From Novosphingopyxis iocasae (GTDB taxonomy: Bacteria; Pseudomonadota; Alphaproteobacteria; Sphingomonadales; Sphingomonadaceae), in contig NZ_CP060495.1 of assembly GCF_014334095.1 (NCBI RefSeq), positions 1,387,001 to 1,451,000 of the forward strand: 64,000 nucleotides of DNA. The letters run 5' to 3'. Shown one piece after another: positions 59,979-64,000 of the stretch; the stretch's first letter is position 1; every line of letters starts with the position of its first letter. A program made the translations under genes and the position numbers. A model generated the notes under the pieces. It was not told the origin of the DNA. It was given only the letters and a program-made list of their open reading frames with translations, and made no database searches.

Positions 59979-61544
59979 ATGATTGGCAATGCACTTCCCC
60001 TTCGCCTCCAGCTAGAGGCATCCACCGCGCCGCTCGCGGCAATCGGCCTCACTTCGGTGACCGCCGAAGGCCTGACATTCGAACTACCCCCGATGGAGCT
60101 AGGCACTGCAGAGCCAGAATTCGCAGATCTGCCTACCCGCGAAGAAGCCGATGGCGGCGCGAAGGACGATGATGATGGCGAGGACCGGTTAGGCATTCTT
60201 GGCTTGCCTCTACTCGTCGATATGCCCCACTATAGCGCGCCCGCCAGCGCGAGTGGCATCTCCATATTGGAAGCATCGCGCGCTGCTGCGCCCGTCGCAG
60301 CACCATCCCTGCCGCTCGCGGCGCAGTTCGTCGCCGGTCCGCAGGTATCTTCCCAGAGTGAGCAATCGCTGGCCAGAGATCAGGCCTCCAGCGCGCTAAC
60401 TGGCATTTCCCCAGTGCCCGGCGATCCGGCTTCCAAAGCACCAACTGGTGCCCCGCCGCTTCGCAGCGCTCCACAAAATACCTCTGAACCGGGCATGGGA
60501 GTCGTGAGCGATGACATACTTCCCGCTCTACAACGCACCACCCCACGCTTAGCCGACGTGCCCCTCGACAGAGTGGATCGGAAATTGACGTCTCGGCCCG
60601 TCGCATCCGGTGAGGCCGTGGCACGAAACGGCAGCGCCCTGCAACAAATGACGAAAAGCGCGGTGACGACGCCCGATCGGGCACCGGAGCAGGCCGCAAA
60701 TGCTGTGAAAGAAGTTGGTCAAGGCCAAGCATCGACGATTTCCGCAAAAACCGGTGGATCCGGAACACTTTCGACGGACGAGAAAAATTCTCAACGTCCA
60801 AAAATGGATCCGCGCGCTGGCAAGGCAGATGAAGCGACTGATACCGCCTTCTCCTCGCGAGAGGCTGCAGCCCGCCCGGTTCTTCAGAGCAACCAAGCCG
60901 ACGGGGCCGATGATCGCGCGCTTCCACGTCAAGCCGCGGACGTGCAGTCGAGTATTCAGCCGATGCAGAATTCTAGCGAAGCGGCGTCGCTGTTTCAGAC
61001 GGCAACGCAAGCCGTCTCCGCTACGCAGAACCAGGCGACAAATGCCTCCAACCCTATCTTCACCGCCCCGGCACCCGTTCCGTTCGATGCCCAGTTCGGC
61101 CAGCGCGTGAGCGCGGCGATCGGCGCGGCGATGAACGCCATGACGGTGCAGGACGGCACGTTGATGCTGCAGATCAGTCCGGAGCGTCTCGGCCGGATCG
61201 AAATCGCGATCGACCGGGCCAGCGAGCGGCTGCAGATCACGACTGAAAACGAGAGCGTTCGCGGTGCCATTGCGCAGGCGCATAGCCGGATCGAGCAGGA
61301 ACTGCGCGCCGCGGGTCAGCGCATCGGCACCATCGATGTGGCGACGCGCGATGCCTCGACGGGCACCGGCCAGGGCCAGAACCAAAATCAGCCGCAAGCC
61401 GGTAACGACCAGCAGCGCGGCCAGCAAAATGCTGCGCAGCAATCCTTCGGTCGTATGGGGATCGACGGCCGCCGCGGCGGGCCTGAGATCGATACTCCCA
61501 GCCGGCCTACCGGCCGTCCCTCTTCCAATATTCTTTACGCCTGA
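59979..61544 (+). CDS. fliK: Flagellar hook-length control protein FliK
   Basis: A 521-residue low-complexity protein rich in Ala, Ser, Pro, Gln and Asp, as expected for the FliK ruler. The C-terminal switch domain (about 375-470: AFNAMTVQDG-like NAMTVQDGTLMLQISPERLGRIEIAID) is the recognisable part. It has a Gln/Asn-rich tail. The ATG at 59979 is used, but a second in-frame ATG at 60093 would fit better with the sigma54 promoter directly before the first. Its place between fliJ and fliL is usual. Confidence 0.85.
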   Translation: MIGNALPLRLQLEASTAPLAAIGLTSVTAEGLTFELPPMELGTAEPEFADLPTREEADGGAKDDDDGEDRLGILGLPLLVDMPHYSAPASASGISILEASRAAAPVAAPSLPLAAQFVAGPQVSSQSEQSLARDQASSALTGISPVPGDPASKAPTGAPPLRSAPQNTSEPGMGVVSDDILPALQRTTPRLADVPLDRVDRKLTSRPVASGEAVARNGSALQQMTKSAVTTPDRAPEQAANAVKEVGQGQASTISAKTGGSGTLSTDEKNSQRPKMDPRAGKADEATDTAFSSREAAARPVLQSNQADGADDRALPRQAADVQSSIQPMQNSSEAASLFQTATQAVSATQNQATNASNPIFTAPAPVPFDAQFGQRVSAAIGAAMNAMTVQDGTLMLQISPERLGRIEIAIDRASERLQITTENESVRGAIAQAHSRIEQELRAAGQRIGTIDVATRDASTGTGQGQNQNQPQAGNDQQRGQQNAAQQSFGRMGIDGRRGGPEIDTPSRPTGRPSSNILYA

Positions 61545-61574
61545 CACCAGCGCGCAAACCCGGAGACCTGAACA

Positions 61575-62123
61575 ATGTCCGATGAGAAAAAGCCCAAGAA
61601 AAAGGGCAAGATGAAGAAGCTGCTGCTTCCGCTCGCCGCGATCGTCATCATCGGCGGCGCGGGCGGCGCGGGGGGCTATTTCTATGCAGACATGTTCGGT
61701 GAGCATGAGCAAAGCCATGTGGATCCCGATCTGCCCAAGCTCGTCCTGAAGGACGGCACGAAGGTCGATGGTCCCAAGGATGGCAAGGTCCACGACATCA
61801 GCATGTACAAGTCGACCTATTTTCCGATCGAGGAAAGCTTCACCACCAATTTGCGCGGCGGCTCCGGCTTTGCTCAGGCGCAGATGGCGGTTTCCACCTT
61901 CTACGACGAGAGCGTGGTCGAAGCGCTGACCGAGCATGACATTGCGGTGCGCAATGCCATCGTGATGCAGCTGGCCGATACCGATGCGCTGGAGCTGGAA
62001 ACGATTCAGGGCAAGGAGCAGCTTGCTGCGCGCCTGCGCGACAGCATCAACGATGTGCTGAAGCAGAAGACCGGCTTCGGCGGCATCGACGAGGTCTATT
62101 TCACCAAGCTGGTGCTGCAGTAA
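61575..62123 (+). CDS. fliL: Flagellar basal body-associated protein FliL
   Basis: A 182-residue inner-membrane protein associated with the stator. A short basic N terminus (KKPKKKGKMKK) leads to one membrane helix (about 16-38), then a periplasmic domain. The C-terminal LKQKTGFGGIDEVYFTKLVLQ is typical. GGAGA lies before the ATG. Confidence 0.92.
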   Translation: MSDEKKPKKKGKMKKLLLPLAAIVIIGGAGGAGGYFYADMFGEHEQSHVDPDLPKLVLKDGTKVDGPKDGKVHDISMYKSTYFPIEESFTTNLRGGSGFAQAQMAVSTFYDESVVEALTEHDIAVRNAIVMQLADTDALELETIQGKEQLAARLRDSINDVLKQKTGFGGIDEVYFTKLVLQ

Positions 62124-62127
62124 TTCC

Positions 62128-63066
62128 ATGACCGACGCCGCCGCCTCCGAAACTTCCGAAGAGAAGAGCGCCGCCATGCCCGCGAGCGCCGCGCACCACT
62201 TCCCGCGCCGCGACAGCAGCGAAGCGGATGTAATGCCGATCGCACGGCGCACCGCGAAACGCCTTGCCAGCGGCCTGCGCACGGCGCTGCAACCTTTGGC
62301 CAATGAGCGGCTCAACGTGACCCCCGATCAAGCGCGGCTGGAGATCCATCGCGACTGGCTTTCCGCGCAGGGCAGCTCGATGGGGCTCGCCTTTTACCAG
62401 TTGCCGCCGATGAAGGGCCGTATGGCGCTGCGTCTGCCGCACGATCTGATCGCGGCTCTGGTCGATGCGTTCTTCGGCGGGTCGATCGCGCGCGGCAAAT
62501 CCAAGAAAGCCGATTACAGCGCCACCGACCTGCGTCTGATGCACCGCATTGCCGGAGCCATCGCTCCGCAGCTTGGCGCGGCCTGGGCCGAGTTCGGTCC
62601 GTTCCGTTGTCTTTCGGCAGGACTGACGGACGATCCGGATGAAGCCAGGCTGGCCAAGCGCGATGAGGACGAACTGCTGATTCAGCCGTTCGAGCTTTCC
62701 TATCCCGGCAATGTCCGTTTCATCATCGACCTCGTCTACCCGGTCGACATGATCCAGTCGGCGCGTGAGGAACTGGCCGGTGCGCCGTCTGCCGAAACCA
62801 TGCCCGCCGACCCCATGTGGCGGCAGGACCTGGGCCGCGCGCTGAACGAGGTTTTCCTGCCTGTCCGCTCGGTCCTTGCCCGCCCGACCATGACCCTTCC
62901 GGAGCTAGCCAATCTGAAGCCCGGCGACATCATTCCCATACCCCCCGCGCGCAACCTGCCGCTGCTGATCGGGGATCGCACCTTCGCGCGCGGAAGCCTC
63001 GGCGAACAGAACGGTCTCGCCGCCTTCCGCATCGACACTATCGAGAAAGGATCATTCCATGAATGA
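62128..63066 (+). CDS. fliM: Flagellar motor switch protein FliM, lacking the usual CheY-docking peptide
   Basis: A 312-residue switch protein. The middle domain with ALVDAFFGGSI and the C-terminal SPOA domain (TLPELANLKPGDIIPI, followed by FARGSLGEQNGLAAFRI) are recognisable. The N terminus (EEKSAAMPASAAHHFPRRDS) lacks the LSQxEIDALL CheY-binding peptide of typical FliM. It lies between fliL and fliN and overlaps fliN by eight bases. Confidence 0.9.
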   Translation: MTDAAASETSEEKSAAMPASAAHHFPRRDSSEADVMPIARRTAKRLASGLRTALQPLANERLNVTPDQARLEIHRDWLSAQGSSMGLAFYQLPPMKGRMALRLPHDLIAALVDAFFGGSIARGKSKKADYSATDLRLMHRIAGAIAPQLGAAWAEFGPFRCLSAGLTDDPDEARLAKRDEDELLIQPFELSYPGNVRFIIDLVYPVDMIQSAREELAGAPSAETMPADPMWRQDLGRALNEVFLPVRSVLARPTMTLPELANLKPGDIIPIPPARNLPLLIGDRTFARGSLGEQNGLAAFRIDTIEKGSFHE

Positions 63067-63439
63067 CATGACAGAGGCAGCCGGCCTCGCCGATGCAGCC
63101 CGGCAGGGCGGCGGCAACGGGGCGGCAATTTCTTGCCGCGACGGTAACCATAGTTTTGCCGACGAAAGCGCGGAGCACTACCGCTTCCTTGCGGACATTC
63201 CGGTCCGACTCTCGGTGGAAGTCGGTGCGGTATCTTTAAAGCTCTGTGAAATCATGGACTTGGCCGAAGGATCGGTCGTCGAACTGGGTCGCCAGGCGAA
63301 CGAACTTCTCGATATCAACGTAAATGGCACGCTGGTTGCAAAGGGTGAGGTCGTAACCATCGACGGCCGTTTCGGCATCCGCGTCGCGGAAGTCGTTTCC
63401 AAGAATGTCGGAGGTGCGAAAGTTGAAAGGCGTGCCTAG
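63059..63439 (+). CDS. fliN: Flagellar motor switch protein FliN
   Basis: A 126-residue C-ring protein. The SPOA domain (about 40-118) carries IPVRLSVEVGAVSLKLCEIMDLAEGSVVELGRQ with the usual terminal GRFGIRVAEV. It forms the bottom of the C ring with FliM. It overlaps fliM and its TAG stop touches the fliO GTG. Confidence 0.95.
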   Translation: MNDMTEAAGLADAARQGGGNGAAISCRDGNHSFADESAEHYRFLADIPVRLSVEVGAVSLKLCEIMDLAEGSVVELGRQANELLDINVNGTLVAKGEVVTIDGRFGIRVAEVVSKNVGGAKVERRA

Positions 63440-63825
63440 TGACCTACTATATCCTCAAGCTGGTGATCATGCTGCCGCTGATGGCGGGCATGATCGTGGG
63501 GGCCTTGTGGTTATATCGTAAATATCAGCCGGGCCTGGCCCAAGGCGCACGCCAGCAGGATCTCCGGCTGGTCGAGACGCTCTCCATGGGCACGTCCGGC
63601 AAGCTCGCGGTCGTCGAATTCGGCGATCAGCGCATCCTGCTCTCGGCGACGCGCGGCAAGATCGAACCGATCACCGCCCGGGCCATGACCGACGAAGAGA
63701 AATCCGCCGCCGCATCGCATGCTCCCGCATATGGTGACGATGCAGGCGTATCCGGCGGCGAAAGCGGCTTCGCATCGATCATGAACAAAGCGCTCTCTTC
63801 GCGCTCCTCCTCCAAGCGGGCCTGA
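63439..63825 (+). CDS. fliO: Flagellar biosynthesis protein FliO
   Basis: A 128-residue membrane protein with one N-terminal helix (ILKLVIMLPLMAGMIVGALWLY) and a cytoplasmic part with LVETLSMGTSGKLAVVEFGDQRILLSA. Its position before fliP fits FliO, the assembly factor for FliP. The start is a GTG overlapping the fliN TAG by one base. Confidence 0.87.
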   Translation: MTYYILKLVIMLPLMAGMIVGALWLYRKYQPGLAQGARQQDLRLVETLSMGTSGKLAVVEFGDQRILLSATRGKIEPITARAMTDEEKSAAASHAPAYGDDAGVSGGESGFASIMNKALSSRSSSKRA

Positions 63826-63829
63826 TCCG

Positions 63830-64000
63830 ATGCCCGCATTTTTCCGCACATCGGCGCTGCGCGCCGCCATCAAACCGATCCTGGCCGCGTTGCTGCTGGC
63901 AATCCCCACGCAGCTGGCCGCACAGGCAGCGGTGCCCGCTCCCGCCGCCCCCGCCGCGCCCGCCGCGCAGGAGGCCCCGGCGCAGCAAACTGAACAGACC
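63830..64000 (+). CDS. fliP: Flagellar export gate protein FliP (5' part, cut by window edge)
   Basis: Only the first 57 codons are visible. An N-terminal signal peptide (AIKPILAALLLAIPTQLAAQ) is followed by an Ala/Pro-rich stretch (VPAPAAPAAPAAQ). The position directly after fliO and the cleavable signal indicate FliP, but the gate domain lies beyond the window. Five bases separate it from fliO. Confidence 0.7.
   Translation, partial: MPAFFRTSALRAAIKPILAALLLAIPTQLAAQAAVPAPAAPAAPAAQEAPAQQTEQT

Noticed and set aside
1-64000. CRISPR arrays, insertion sequences, prophage or integrase genes
   Set aside because: No regularly spaced repeats, transposase or integrase reading frames were recognised.

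Overview
The window is GC-rich, densely coded bacterial chromosome. Several features point to an alphaproteobacterium of the Sphingomonadales type: an NDUFS4-like complex I accessory subunit gene, an FlbD-type sigma54 activator, a CheT-like small gene at the end of the che operon, and long inverted repeats of a kind I associate with sphingomonads. The taxon is an inference from gene content and style; no rRNA is present.

Positions 1-22400 hold ordinary chromosomal genes: an AI-2E family permease, tRNA-Leu(CAA), an aldehyde dehydrogenase divergent from a thiolase, an SH3 protein, a 2-hydroxyacid dehydrogenase, an ammonium transporter, a nitronate-monooxygenase-like flavoprotein with a cysteine-rich tail, a hydrolase/glycosyltransferase pair, SelO, MscL, a LemA/TPM/TPM/NUDIX operon, an unknown secreted protein, two small proteins, HrpB coupled to a MATE exporter, and a polyprenyl diphosphate synthase. 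Two long imperfect inverted repeats lie between genes (5914-6022 and 17341-17451).

Positions 22455-34679 (all minus strand) form a motility-signalling block read motA-motB-mcp-mcp-STAS-cheA-cheR-cheB-cheD-cheY-cheW-cheB2-(small helical protein). Many genes overlap by four bases, implying translational coupling. The second CheB lacks the catalytic serine. The last small protein carries a DxxxQ motif like CheZ/CheT phosphatases.

Positions 34814-43029 (minus) carry the rod/ring/hook operon flgBCDEFGHIJKL, driven by a near-perfect sigma54 promoter beside palindromes that look like FlbD enhancers. Divergent from it is an uncharacterised MotA/MotB-like small stator pair, followed by flgA, flgM, an flgN-like gene, a lytic transglycosylase (the muramidase missing from the short FlgJ), flhA and fliA. 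Three flagellin genes follow on the minus strand. Then flbD and fliEFGHIJK-LMNO run on the plus strand to the window edge, which cuts fliP.

The regulatory picture is mixed. Sigma54 -24/-12 elements precede flgB, the stator-like pair, flgA, the transglycosylase, flbD and fliK, matching an FlbD-controlled middle class. FliA and FlgM are also encoded, and sigma28-like elements with a 14-base spacer precede flgM and the second flagellin. The most noteworthy points are the stator-like pair, the CheB-like pseudoenzyme with its small DxxxQ neighbour, a FliM without a recognisable CheY-binding N-terminal peptide, and a possibly leaderless fliK start.
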